Part shown: positions 1-9,600 of the stretch, piece by piece
Position numbering within the stretch: the stretch's first letter is position 1
Layout: each line of letters opens with the position of its first letter
Assembly: GCA_024280775.1 (NCBI GenBank)
Contig: JAJRPM010000004.1
Coordinates: 62,001-126,000 of the forward strand
DNA length: 64,000 nt
From: Candidatus Zixiibacteriota bacterium
GTDB lineage: Bacteria; Zixibacteria; MSB-5A5; GN15; JACZUZ01
Direction: 5' to 3'
The notes under the pieces: generated by a model
What the model saw: only the letters and a program-made list of their open reading frames with translations
Told to the model about the DNA's origin: nothing
Databases searched by the model: none
Position numbers and translations under genes: made by a program

Positions 1-597
<597 letters not shown>

Positions 598-690
598 TTA
601 CTAATACAAATTCTCATTGGTGTGACAGGTAAATCTCACAAGATGAAAACTAACTTCTTGCATTGTTGTCTGAGTCTATTTCCTATCCAC

Positions 691-1395
691 CTATTTTTTC
701 TTGGCTCCGGTTCCCGGTATGATATACGAAACCCCTGCAGTAATAGAATACCCAGAATAATCCTGCAGTCCCAAGAATTTGCCGGAGCCAAAATCAATTT
801 TGTAGAATTTCGCCGCGGTCGAAATCGCAATTGTCTCGGCAACTGGAATATCAATACCGGCGCCTATTACATAATTCAAATCAGTAGCGGTCTTGCTGGC
901 CGAAGTGAAACTACGGAAACTCGATCCGGTTTGGCTACCAATATAGAGACCTGCTCCGCCCAATATATAGGGATAAAGCTTCCCCAAACCGAAGCCACCC
1001 AAGGGATATACTCGCAGGGCTACCTGTATCGGATAGATATTGATTTGTCCGGTAAAAGAATTACCAGTTGCGGTGATGTCACTGCGATTGGAAACTCCCA
1101 GACCAACATCGGCGCGAAAGAAATTTGAGAGTGCGTGGCTATAATGCAACTCGCCATAGAGATTAGCGCTGGAGACCTTTTGGTCTAAACCTGTAATACT
1201 GATTGCGGTTCCATCATCGCCAGTATTCACCCAAACGCCTACTCGTCCGCCCATCATATCTTTACCACCAAACGGCCCGGCTGTAGCATTTGTCCCAAAG
1301 CAAGCGCCAAGAACTACTGCAAACGCGAATACAACTCGAAAGCGAAATTGACTCTCTTGCCCGTTCTTCAGACTGCTCTTCTTATCGTTTTTCAT
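691..1395 (-). CDS. Outer-membrane beta-barrel protein
   Basis: A 234-residue predicted outer-membrane protein of unknown role. The N-terminus has a charged stretch, a hydrophobic segment (about residues 19-34, VVFAFAVVLGACFG) and an Ala-rich cleavage region, so it looks exported. The mature part alternates short hydrophobic strands with Gly/Ser/Asn turns and ends in a Tyr-Ile-Ile-rich strand, as in small OmpA/OmpW-like 8-strand barrels (for example GFGLGKLYPYILGGAGLYIG). The Cys in GACFG could alternatively be a lipoprotein-type feature, but no clear L-x-x-C box is present. It sits between the aspartyl protease and gapA on the same strand with long gaps, so it is probably transcribed alone. 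Confidence 0.75.
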   Translation of the reverse strand: MKNDKKSSLKNGQESQFRFRVVFAFAVVLGACFGTNATAGPFGGKDMMGGRVGVWVNTGDDGTAISITGLDQKVSSANLYGELHYSHALSNFFRADVGLGVSNRSDITATGNSFTGQINIYPIQVALRVYPLGGFGLGKLYPYILGGAGLYIGSQTGSSFRSFTSASKTATDLNYVIGAGIDIPVAETIAISTAAKFYKIDFGSGKFLGLQDYSGYSITAGVSYIIPGTGAKKK

Positions 1396-1704
1396 ATCAT
1401 CTTCTCCTCCGGCTCAATTGGCTATAGTGTTTACTCGTAATGTCGTCTAAAACCCCAGACCTCCAAAGACTACAACCGCAAGATGTACTAATATGAGCCG
1501 GAAGCGCTCATAATATTCTCCCATATTATTTTTCTGCTTCGCTCATTTTGCCGCTAAAAACTCCCGAAATTGAGAGAGGCTACTAAAGAAGCGTCCCTCT
1601 GGAGAGTTTTCATGGCTCTGAGCCACCACAATTTGTGAAAAAAATCACAAAAGTCAAGGATTACAGGAAGGCTCTCGGGTAACGACGAGGAAGTCTATGC
1701 CGAG
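1396..1704. other. Intergenic region, no gene seen
   Basis: About 309 bases between two minus-strand genes. It holds the presumed promoter and leader of the barrel protein gene. Near 1490-1530 there is an imperfect inverted repeat (ATGAGC/GCTCAT around a 7-base spacer, flanked by AT-rich arms) and near 1616-1626 a short palindrome (GGCTC-T-GAGCC). Neither has a U-tract convincing enough to call a terminator. No open frame with coding character is visible. Confidence 0.5.
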
Positions 1705-3348
1705 TTAGTCACGGGCCGGATGATGGAGGATCAGTCTCCGGTGGGGATAATCTAGAGTTACTTTGTATTTGTCCAGGAATCCATTGCCGAGGTTACCGGC
1801 GAGCAGTTTTGAGGCGGCGATTCCTGCCGAACCATCAATTATCCATGCAGGTTGATTGGATATACTCAAAGTCCCAACCCCGAAATTCGTTATAGTAACT
1901 GTCTTCGTGGCTAGGGAACCGCCTACCCCTCCTACGTAGCCCTTGTCATTGGGAGACCCTCTTTCTGGAAGGTCCTCAAGCGAGTTGGCGCGAATAAAAG
2001 CTTCATGTAGCAAGGGCCCATAGCTACTACCAATATCCAAAAGCAAATCACCTGCGACGTCATTTATTCTGACTGGAACAACGGGGACGTTGGCGAAGAA
2101 CCCTAACGGCACAATGGTAATGTCATCGAATGCGACATCGCCTTTAGCGCTTGAAGCAATGTCTTTGGCGGGTGGATAGATTATCATCTGACCATGAGCA
2201 TAATCGACGGTAACTACAAAACGCGCCAGAAAATCATAACCAACTACACCTGTCGCTCCGCGTAATGCACTTCTGAGCCCTGTCCCGAAAGAGAGCGCTC
2301 CGACGTTTTGGTTTTGAAACACTATTCCCGCCAGGCTCATCTCAGCAATAGAAGTGAACTGGAATTCAGCAGTACCTGCGATTCCAAGTCCGGGCTGGGC
2401 GCCGACAAGGTCTAATCCCAAAGCCTCTGCGTTGTAAGCGTCAATAACCATAGACCCTGCACCTGAATCGAGCACAAACAGAAGAGGCTCAGAGCCGTTT
2501 AGGCTCATGCGAAAATAGAGATGCCCCTGAACATATTCCAAGGGCGTCACTATGCTATCAACACCCACCGGGAAAGACACATTTGAGGTATTTGTGGCGG
2601 GTCTTGAGAATGCTCCTGTCTGTAGTGATCGATTAACTTCGCAATGAGTTATTTGGGCGATTGTATTTAGTTCGGTCAGATTCGCCGTTAGCTCGCTATG
2701 AAATGCAAATGAGAATCCGTCGACTTCTCTAAAGTCTGAGAAAACCGCGTTGGCCTCTACGAAGTCATATTGCATTTGCATTCCGAGAACATCACCGCTG
2801 AGGCTGTCTATGAATACATCGCTTGTAACGCCTGCGTGAGTTGAGAATCTGAATTTATAGACTCCCCTATTCTCGAATTCGGCCGGACCAAGGCACTCTC
2901 GCTTGATGGCTCCTGTCGAGGCGCTTAGGTATTCTTTACTTTCCAGAATTCTCCCAACGACCAGCAAGTCTTCATTGAGGCGAGTTATGTCATTGACGAT
3001 TCCGTTGAAATTCGACTCCCATCCTTCAGCCCCGTCGAATCCCTGGCTGACACTAAACACTCCCAAATCCAGCGTGTTGACATAACCATTGTCTTTATCA
3101 TACAAAGTGACAAAGCCTCCAGATAAGCCGGCGTGTACGGCAGTCCCTCTTAGCGAGTAGGTTTGCGGAGTTCTCGAAGTGTCGGGAAACTCAGACAGAT
3201 GATAGATTCGTTTGAGAACAGTTTCGGCGTTGTAGCTTTGCGCGTTACTAGCGCAAGCAAAAGACAGAACAGTCGCTACCCAAAAAGTCGTAGCGCCAAT
3301 TGCCGAGAGTTTTTTTGACCTTATGAGTTTAAAAATGGACGCAGACAA
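1705..3348 (-). CDS. Secreted retropepsin-like aspartyl protease
   Basis: A 547-residue exported protein with an N-terminal signal (hydrophobic run FWVATVLSFACASNA, about residues 22-36), an N-terminal region of about 210 residues of unknown fold, and two copies of a retropepsin-like domain in the second half. The first copy has a good catalytic motif, FVLDSGAGSMVID. The second reads LLLDIGSSYG, with Ile where D-[ST]-G normally has Ser/Thr. It resembles the bacterial aspartyl-protease-like families used for periplasmic or surface proteolysis, but here there is no C-terminal PDZ domain. It lies 40 bases downstream of rodA on the same strand. The substrate is unknown, and the second motif leaves open whether the single chain forms a complete active site. 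Confidence 0.8.
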   Translation of the reverse strand: MSASIFKLIRSKKLSAIGATTFWVATVLSFACASNAQSYNAETVLKRIYHLSEFPDTSRTPQTYSLRGTAVHAGLSGGFVTLYDKDNGYVNTLDLGVFSVSQGFDGAEGWESNFNGIVNDITRLNEDLLVVGRILESKEYLSASTGAIKRECLGPAEFENRGVYKFRFSTHAGVTSDVFIDSLSGDVLGMQMQYDFVEANAVFSDFREVDGFSFAFHSELTANLTELNTIAQITHCEVNRSLQTGAFSRPATNTSNVSFPVGVDSIVTPLEYVQGHLYFRMSLNGSEPLLFVLDSGAGSMVIDAYNAEALGLDLVGAQPGLGIAGTAEFQFTSIAEMSLAGIVFQNQNVGALSFGTGLRSALRGATGVVGYDFLARFVVTVDYAHGQMIIYPPAKDIASSAKGDVAFDDITIVPLGFFANVPVVPVRINDVAGDLLLDIGSSYGPLLHEAFIRANSLEDLPERGSPNDKGYVGGVGGSLATKTVTITNFGVGTLSISNQPAWIIDGSAGIAASKLLAGNLGNGFLDKYKVTLDYPHRRLILHHPARD

Positions 3349-3388
3349 TTAGTAACCTCAATCGTATAAGCATTTCTTACTGACGTCA

Positions 3389-4609
3389 CTAATATTCCCG
3401 CCAGGTCGAACCGGCAGAAACCGCTAAAGCTACCAACGCCCAGTTGAACACCAGCGAAGTTCCGCCATAGCTTAAGAAAGGCAACGGCAAGCCTGTCACC
3501 GGTGTTATACCGATTGTCATCCCAATGTTGATAAACGTCTGAAAGAGGATAATTGTTGCGGCCCCGAATACAAGATAGGAAGAAAATTTCGAACGGCATT
3601 TCAGCGCTATGCGAACCATGCGATATAGCAAGTAAAGAAAGAGCCCCAACACTATCATCGCGCCGATAAACCCGAACTCCTCCCCTAACACTGAAAAGAT
3701 GAAATCTGTATGCCTCTCAGGCAAAAACTCAAGACGGCTTTGTGTAGAATTCAGGAAACCTTTTCCAGTCAGACCTCCGGAACCGATTGAGATTCGAGAT
3801 TGAATAATTTGATACCCAGCGCCACGCGGGTCTCTACCTGGATCCAAAAACGTCAGAATGCGTAATTTTTGATAGTTCTGTAACCCATTCCACACAAAGG
3901 GCGTAATCATACCACAGGCCAGGTTTACCAACACGGTCGTTGAGCCATAAAACAATCCGGGACGCAGATAGAAAATCAGCGCCAGCAACACTACAAAGAA
4001 CAACACCCAGGCCACAATATTAGCGCTGGCTATCATTGATATGCCAGGTGAGAGCGCCAAAGCAAGAAACCCAGGAGACAATCCGGCCCAAAACCACAGG
4101 CCAATCAGCAGAGCAATAAACACCAACGAGGTGCCGAGATCTGGTTGCTTGAGGACTAGCGCCATCGGTATTAGCGTCAACGCCAGCGAGCCGATGAGGT
4201 TTTTCGGGGCTACCGGATTGCCACGGATGTAGGCAAAGTAACGCGCCAGAGAAAGCAGGATAGCGATTTTGGCGATATCTGATGGAGACAGGTTTATCGG
4301 ACCGAGAGAAAACCAACGAGTTGCGCCAAGTCGTGTTGAGCCGACAAAAAATATCGCGATGAGCAGTACCAATGAGATTCCATAGAGCAAGTAGGCGCTG
4401 GCGTCAAAAAGTCGCAACGGAACATGCAACACCACTGCGAATACTAAGGCGCTAATAGCAAACCACAATAACTGTTTGAGATAATAACCTCGCAGGGCCT
4501 CTGAGCCAGAATAGTATTGCGCGGAGGAAATCAGAGCTACACCGATAAGTGTCAACGCCACAGCGGTGAGAATCAGTTTCCAATCCAATGAGTAATATGA
4601 CACTGACAT
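3389..4609 (-). CDS. rodA: RodA, SEDS-family peptidoglycan glycosyltransferase
   Basis: A polytopic inner-membrane protein (about 406 residues) that polymerises lipid II into glycan strands during cell elongation, acting with the PBP2 encoded just upstream. About ten hydrophobic segments are visible. SEDS signatures include RFGATRWFSLG-like text (RLGATRWFSLGP), the periplasmic loop HTDFIFSVLGEEFGFIG, and the C-terminal GLPLPFLSYGGTSL. I start it at the ATG at 4609, giving MSVSYYSLDWK. A TTG at 4639 would extend it but overlap the end of mrdA. The 13-base gap to mrdA and shared strand place it in the mreC-mreD-mrdA-rodA operon. Confidence 0.96.
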   Translation of the reverse strand: MSVSYYSLDWKLILTAVALTLIGVALISSAQYYSGSEALRGYYLKQLLWFAISALVFAVVLHVPLRLFDASAYLLYGISLVLLIAIFFVGSTRLGATRWFSLGPINLSPSDIAKIAILLSLARYFAYIRGNPVAPKNLIGSLALTLIPMALVLKQPDLGTSLVFIALLIGLWFWAGLSPGFLALALSPGISMIASANIVAWVLFFVVLLALIFYLRPGLFYGSTTVLVNLACGMITPFVWNGLQNYQKLRILTFLDPGRDPRGAGYQIIQSRISIGSGGLTGKGFLNSTQSRLEFLPERHTDFIFSVLGEEFGFIGAMIVLGLFLYLLYRMVRIALKCRSKFSSYLVFGAATIILFQTFINIGMTIGITPVTGLPLPFLSYGGTSLVFNWALVALAVSAGSTWREY

Positions 4610-4622
4610 CAGAGTTATCTCG

Positions 4623-6476
4623 CTAGTTATTCCGCACAATTGATTTTGATGTAGATTTGGATGTAGAGTTGGGTGCAGAGTTGTTGTCCTGTTGCGCCAA
4701 ACTCTTAAGGCGCTTGATATAAAAATCCATCAACTTCCCTACTATCGGAGCGGCAACTTCAGAGCCATGACCGCCGTTTTCAATTATCGCCACGATAACA
4801 ATTTTTGGGTCTTCATAGGGCGCAAAGCCCACATACCATGAATGGTTCTCGCCGTGTGGGTTTTGCGCAGTGCCGGTTTTTCCGGCAGAGCGATATTCTT
4901 TGACCGCTGTTTTCTTGGCTGTTCCATGCTCGGAATTCACTACACGATACATCCCCTCACGCAAAATATCCAAAGTGGATTTGGAAAAAGGCAAACGTAG
5001 CGAAACCGAAGGAGGAGGCGTGATAACAGTCCCATTGGGAAACTCCAGTCGCTTGAGCACATGCGGGGTATATACAACACCGGCATTTGAGCCGGTGTTA
5101 GCCAATCCGGTGAAAAACTTCGCCATCTGCAAAGGTGTCACTAGTAGCTCGCCCTGACCTATAGAGAGATTCAATGTCAAGGCGCGTGTCCAGCCGTCGG
5201 GATACATGGCGTTCAAAGTATCCGAATTGGGAACCGAACCAGCCTTTTCATGCGGCAGATCAATGCCCGTTGGAACTCCAAATCCACAACGCACAGCGTA
5301 ATCAGCTAGTTTGTCTATCCCTAGCTTAAGACCGGTTTGATAGAAATATACATCGCAAGACTGTGCAATTGCCTCCAGCACATTGACTGTTCCATGCCCC
5401 GCGTATTTCCAACATCGAAACCATCTCCCATATTGCCAACCACCCAGGCAAGGGCTAAATGTCGAGTGACGATTAACTATTCCTTCTTCGAGAAGCGCTC
5501 CTGCTGTGACCAACTTGAATGGAGACGCCGGCGGATAGGTCCCATCAAGAGAGCGGTTGAGCAAAGGTTTTGCCGGATCAGATATTATTGAATCCCATAC
5601 TAACGTCGGTATTACTCCCGAAAATATGTTCGCATCATAACTCGGCTCCGACACCAGCGCTAACACTTCACCATTTGAGGGATCAAGCGCAACAATGGCG
5701 CCACAGCAGAATTCTCCAAACATCGAAGCGGCCTCGCGTTGCAAGGCTTTGTCAATAGTCAACACCAAGTCAGCTCCAGCCACCCCGGAATCCGCGGGTC
5801 GATCTGCAAGATCACCAAGCACAACACCCCGCGCAGATATTTCCAGAAACCTTGTGCCTTCCTGTCCACGCAAGACTCTGTCGTATTCTTTCTCTACACC
5901 TTGTTTACCGACCAAACTACCGATTCGCAGTTTTAGCACACCCGAATAGGTTTCGGCGTCACTCACCTCTCCTACGTAGCCAGTAAAAGTCTCAGCCCTA
6001 ATGTCGCTTGCGTAACGCCTGACACGATCCAGCTCATAGGTAATACCGGGATACTTGTCATATTGCTCCTCAAGAATGGCGACTTTCTCGAATCCCACAT
6101 CACGTTTAATAACCGCTGGTAAATACAGAGGCTCACGGTTTTTCTTAAGGCGTTTTATTATCAGCGATGAATCGAAACCTATCAACGAGCTTAGCTGGGG
6201 GATGGTCTTCTCTTTGTTAAGCTCGGAGCGAATCAGCGATATCGAATAGCTGGGTCGATTGTCAACCAGGATTTCTTTGTGTCTGTCATAGATTACGCCA
6301 CGTTTGGGGGCTATCGGTTGCACCCGGATGCGATTGTGCTCTGATTGATTTAGCAATTCGTCGTGACGCACAATTTGTAGACGTGAAAGTCCAACGGCCA
6401 ATGTCAGTATTAGAATGGCTATAGCAAAATACGCAAGTCGCCCCTGGGACTCTTTTGAGGCAGGACGCGGGCTCAT
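4623..6476 (-). CDS. mrdA: Penicillin-binding protein 2 (elongation transpeptidase)
   Basis: A 617-residue class B penicillin-binding protein that cross-links peptidoglycan along the side wall. One N-terminal membrane segment (residues 13-31) is followed by the PBP dimerisation domain and a transpeptidase domain. The catalytic SxxK is S318-P-F-K321, the second motif is S373-C-D, and the third is K533-T-G. The extreme C-terminus (after about residue 595) is a low-complexity tail NSAPNSTSKSTSKS encoded by a 12-base tandem repeat at 4648-4683. It lies between mreD and rodA, as in classical elongasome operons. No mreB is present in the window. Confidence 0.96.
   Translation of the reverse strand: MSPRPASKESQGRLAYFAIAILILTLAVGLSRLQIVRHDELLNQSEHNRIRVQPIAPKRGVIYDRHKEILVDNRPSYSISLIRSELNKEKTIPQLSSLIGFDSSLIIKRLKKNREPLYLPAVIKRDVGFEKVAILEEQYDKYPGITYELDRVRRYASDIRAETFTGYVGEVSDAETYSGVLKLRIGSLVGKQGVEKEYDRVLRGQEGTRFLEISARGVVLGDLADRPADSGVAGADLVLTIDKALQREAASMFGEFCCGAIVALDPSNGEVLALVSEPSYDANIFSGVIPTLVWDSIISDPAKPLLNRSLDGTYPPASPFKLVTAGALLEEGIVNRHSTFSPCLGGWQYGRWFRCWKYAGHGTVNVLEAIAQSCDVYFYQTGLKLGIDKLADYAVRCGFGVPTGIDLPHEKAGSVPNSDTLNAMYPDGWTRALTLNLSIGQGELLVTPLQMAKFFTGLANTGSNAGVVYTPHVLKRLEFPNGTVITPPPSVSLRLPFSKSTLDILREGMYRVVNSEHGTAKKTAVKEYRSAGKTGTAQNPHGENHSWYVGFAPYEDPKIVIVAIIENGGHGSEVAAPIVGKLMDFYIKRLKSLAQQDNNSAPNSTSKSTSKSIVRNN
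4648..4683. repeat. 12-bp micro-tandem repeat in the 3' end of mrdA
   Basis: Three consecutive imperfect 12-base units (gatgtagatttg, gatgtagagttg, ggtgcagagttg on the plus strand) encode the Ser/Thr/Lys tail of PBP2. The unit length is a multiple of three, so copy-number change would keep the frame. Confidence 0.8.
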
Positions 6477-6509
6477 ACAATCACCGCCCTATCCAGGTAA
6501 TATGAACAG

Positions 6510-7010
6510 TTAGAATACTTCACGCACTCGCTCATAGCTAATGTATCTATCCTTGAAGAGAAAGAATATGTAGGCGGCAACAGCAGTGTATGCTGTGGAG
6601 GGGAGTGAGTCGACCAAATAAATCCGAAATACATCTGAAGTTGACAAAAAAGTCACTCGCACCAATTCAAAAAGCAAACACCCGGCGGCCACAACTGCGA
6701 CTTTGGCGGGTAGTGATTCAAGGTTGAGACGACTCTTGAAGTAATTAGCGCCGATGGCAATAAAAGCCGCAACTATCATCCCCGCCGCCGCTCCCTCCGG
6801 TGAACCGGTGTTCACTACAAACGCGGCGGAAGCCCCGAACCAAATCGCGACCACTTGCGGCTTGTATATAGCAACTAGCGCGATTACCATCGGGGCAATT
6901 GCCAGATGCGCCCCCCATACCGACAGTGGTTCGGCCAGAATAATCTGATACATCGATATCAGAAACAGATAGACCAGATAGGGTAGGATTTTCAGTAGGC
7001 TAAATTTCAT
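6510..7010 (-). CDS. mreD: Rod shape-determining protein MreD
   Basis: A small hydrophobic inner-membrane protein (166 residues, about five membrane spans) of the elongation complex linking MreC, RodA and PBP2. Identity rests on size, topology and position more than on sequence motifs: it starts inside the end of mreC (4-base ATGA overlap at 7007-7010) and is followed by mrdA. The sequence MYQIILAEPLSVWGAHLAIAP near the N-terminus is typical of the family's first spans. Confidence 0.88.
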   Translation of the reverse strand: MKFSLLKILPYLVYLFLISMYQIILAEPLSVWGAHLAIAPMVIALVAIYKPQVVAIWFGASAAFVVNTGSPEGAAAGMIVAAFIAIGANYFKSRLNLESLPAKVAVVAAGCLLFELVRVTFLSTSDVFRIYLVDSLPSTAYTAVAAYIFFLFKDRYISYERVREVF

Positions 7011-7873
7011 TCTTTAGTTTCCGCCTTCAAATCGGCTCCGCTTTTTTGCTCATCAGGGTTTAACACCTTCTGGGCGCCGACAGTATCTGATACCTGTGCG
7101 AGCGCGTAGAGTTCGTCAATCGCATTGAGATTGACCACCGGCTTGAGTGACACACTAGCGAAAATAGCGTTCTCATCGCGAGTAACCGACTCAACTATCC
7201 CCACAGGCAAGCCCTCAGGAAACACACCTCCCAATCCCGAAGATATTATCAAATCACCGGTCTTGATTTGTCCGTCTATCGGCACATTATCGAGAATTAG
7301 CCCTCTGGAAGAGACAAAGCGCACAATCCCCTGCTCACGACTCTCTGCATCACGAGCCGCAACGCGACAGCCCGGGTCACTAAGAAGCTGAACCGTCGCA
7401 AATCTGGCGCTAAGCTCGTCTATCCTCCCAACTAGCCCGTTCCCGCTTATCACTGGCTGACCACTACTAAGGCCCTGAGCGGTACCTTTGTTTACCTGGA
7501 TGGCCACTGGAATACCCCGGTAGGTAACCGAATAGGCTTCGAGCGGAATCAATCGAAAATCCTCAGCCGGAGAATATCCGAGTTGCGCACGTAGTCTTTC
7601 GTTTTCTGATTTCTGACGTTTGAGGTCGTTTATCTGAACCATCGCCCTGAGCAGAGCCTCTTCGAGTTCACTATTTCGCTGTCGAACCTGGTATACATCG
7701 GAGAGCGCCAGTTTCAACTCAAAGAATGGTTTCTTGAAAATATAGTTGGCCGCCTCGCTGAGAGGATTGTAGATATAATCCTTGCTGGCAAGCATCACTA
7801 CCGAGAGCAGGGCTATCAGCGCCAAATGCGTGATTGAGGCTTTGCGCTCGAATAGTGTCTGATAGAACTTCAT
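7007..7873 (-). CDS. mreC: Rod shape-determining protein MreC
   Basis: A 288-residue bitopic membrane protein that scaffolds the elongasome on the periplasmic face. One N-terminal transmembrane helix (about residues 15-30) is followed by a coiled coil (about 65-95, rich in E/L/Q/R) and the paired beta-barrel domain with the family pattern VSGNGLVGRIDELSARFATVQLLSDP and GDLIISSGLGGVFPEGLPVG split over two barrels. It has a 4-base overlap with mreD downstream. A 172-base gap containing a long inverted repeat separates it from the PTS IIA gene upstream. mreB, which usually precedes mreC, is absent here. Confidence 0.95.
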   Translation of the reverse strand: MKFYQTLFERKASITHLALIALLSVVMLASKDYIYNPLSEAANYIFKKPFFELKLALSDVYQVRQRNSELEEALLRAMVQINDLKRQKSENERLRAQLGYSPAEDFRLIPLEAYSVTYRGIPVAIQVNKGTAQGLSSGQPVISGNGLVGRIDELSARFATVQLLSDPGCRVAARDAESREQGIVRFVSSRGLILDNVPIDGQIKTGDLIISSGLGGVFPEGLPVGIVESVTRDENAIFASVSLKPVVNLNAIDELYALAQVSDTVGAQKVLNPDEQKSGADLKAETKE

Positions 7874-7967
7874 GACTCTAACATATAGCCATAGACAAGG
7901 TGATTACCACTGAAAAACCGTCGAAAAACTATGGAAATAGCCCGAAAGGATGATATATATGCTGGAA

Positions 7968-8011
7968 GCGTCGGGCCACAATTCTCACGGACGAAAATCA
8001 GGACCCGACGC
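7968..8011. repeat. Inverted repeat GCGTCGGG / CCCGACGC
   Basis: A perfect 8-base inverted repeat (7968-7975 and 8004-8011) with a 28-base spacer, in the 172-base gap between the PTS IIA gene and mreC. Read on the minus strand it could be an mRNA hairpin at the 3' end of the PTS gene or in the mre leader. There is no U-tract, so I do not call a terminator. Confidence 0.5.
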
Positions 8012-8045
8012 GATAGGTCAGGCGTTTTGGGAACTGGGCGGGTTG

Positions 8046-8498
8046 TCAATCAACCGAGTCAAGAATAGCGAACAGCTCGGCAGGTGAAGTTACAGCCATC
8101 AGCTTGTCGCGTTTGTCTTCAACTTTCATCATGTATGACAAACGAGCCATAACATTGAGATGTGCGCCGATTGCATCTTCGGGGGCCGCAATAAGAAAGA
8201 ACAACTTGACTGGTTTCCCGTCGATGGCGTCAAAGTCGATGCCCTCTTCTTTGCGTCCAAAAGCGATGACTATGCCCTTGGTGGCTTTGGTCTTGGCGTG
8301 CGGAAAAGCTACTCCATAGCCGACTCCGGTGGTGACTAATCCTTCGCGCTCACTTACATCTTTTTGTAGCAGGTCGGCGTCCTTGACCAAAGTTGAACCA
8401 GAGGCAAGCTGGACAAGCTCTTTTATGGCGTCGTCTTTGGTTGTGGCGTTTAGTTCAAATTCAATCAGGTTCTCGTCGCAAAACTTGGAAAGCTTCAT
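8046..8498 (-). CDS. PTS IIA domain protein (PtsN/fructose type)
   Basis: A stand-alone 150-residue EIIA domain of the mannitol/fructose (PtsN) class. In this family a histidine receives phosphate from HPr; here it is His67 in GYGVAFPHAKT. The rest follows the fold, for example VKLFFLIAAPEDAIGAHLNVMA split into two strands. No transporter domains are nearby, so a regulatory PtsN-like role is more likely than sugar uptake. It ends in TGA, showing TGA is an ordinary stop in this genome. It lies between accA (upstream) and mreC (downstream) on the same strand. Confidence 0.9.
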   Translation of the reverse strand: MKLSKFCDENLIEFELNATTKDDAIKELVQLASGSTLVKDADLLQKDVSEREGLVTTGVGYGVAFPHAKTKATKGIVIAFGRKEEGIDFDAIDGKPVKLFFLIAAPEDAIGAHLNVMARLSYMMKVEDKRDKLMAVTSPAELFAILDSVD

Positions 8499-8585
8499 TG
8501 TCTCAATCTTTCTTGTGGAATACTATAAAACGTTTAATCTCATCAATTCAAAACAGGCGCGGTAGTGTAACTACACTGATTATCT

Positions 8586-9548
8586 TTAGGATTCACGACA
8601 CGAGCCCATCGCCCGGAATTTTCCTAAGCGTGACTCTATTAACTCATCAGGTGATTGTTGACGTAACTCAGCTATGACTTTCAGCAGTTCAGTCTTGAGT
8701 ATTCGAGCGGCCTGTTCCGGCTCGGTATGCGCCCCGCCGACAGGCTCACGAATGATATCATCAATGACACCCAAACGCATGCAATCATCTGAAGAAACTT
8801 TCAAAGCCTCGGCGGCCTGCGGTCCCATTGCGGCATCGCGCCAAAGAATTGCCGCGCATCCCTCAGGAGATATGACCGAATACCAGCTGTTTTCCATCAT
8901 CAGAATGCGGTCACCGATGCCAATTCCTAATGCGCCACCGGAGGCGCCCTCGCCGATTATTACACAGACAATCTGAGTGCGCAAACGTGACATCACAAAG
9001 ATGTTGCGCGCGATTGCTTCAGCCTGTCCGCGCTCTTCGGCTCCAATACCGGGAAATGCTCCGGGTGTGTCAATCAGACATACTACCGGCAAGTTGAACT
9101 TCTCCGCCAATCGGAAAAACCTCTCGGCTTTGCGATAACCTTCGGGGTTGGCCATGCCGAAGTTTCGGAAAATTTTCTGCTTAGTGTCACGTCCTTTTTG
9201 CTGACCGAGTATCATCACCGGTTGTCCGTCAATTTTCGCTAAACCGCCAACTAGAGCATTGTCATCAGCGAAACGACGATCACCATGCAGTTCGATAAAA
9301 TCGGTGGTCATCATCTTGATGTAATCAAGCGTGTAGGGACGACGCGGATGTCTTGCAAGTTGAACTCTCTGCCAACGGCTTAGTTTGGCGAAAATATCAT
9401 TGCGTAATTTGCCTAACTTTTCCTCCAAAGAAGAAATCTCTTTGGTAAGTTCGATATTCTCACCAATAGCAAAGTCGCGCATATCGGAGATTTTCTTCTC
9501 CAACTCTACAATCGGCTTTTCAAAATCTAAGAATGTACCTTCGGCCAT
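8586..9548 (-). CDS. accA: Acetyl-CoA carboxylase carboxyltransferase subunit alpha
   Basis: About 320 residues. It forms the alpha half of the carboxyltransferase that moves CO2 from carboxybiotin to acetyl-CoA, the first step of fatty acid synthesis. Family text is clear: an N-terminal alpha-helical region, [34 protein letters not shown], and [20 protein letters not shown] with the acyl-CoA-binding loops [15 protein letters not shown] choose the ATG at 9548 (MAEGTFLDF), preceded by AAGGGAC. A TTG nine bases upstream sits too close to that ribosome site. accB and accC lie 27-34 kb away, and accD is not in the window. Confidence 0.97.
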   Translation of the reverse strand: MAEGTFLDFEKPIVELEKKISDMRDFAIGENIELTKEISSLEEKLGKLRNDIFAKLSRWQRVQLARHPRRPYTLDYIKMMTTDFIELHGDRRFADDNALVGGLAKIDGQPVMILGQQKGRDTKQKIFRNFGMANPEGYRKAERFFRLAEKFNLPVVCLIDTPGAFPGIGAEERGQAEAIARNIFVMSRLRTQIVCVIIGEGASGGALGIGIGDRILMMENSWYSVISPEGCAAILWRDAAMGPQAAEALKVSSDDCMRLGVIDDIIREPVGGAHTEPEQAARILKTELLKVIAELRQQSPDELIESRLGKFRAMGSCRES

Positions 9549-9600
9549 ATAGCTCAAGTCCCTTTGCCAGCGTCAGCTTTCTCGTCCTTTCAGGTCGCTA

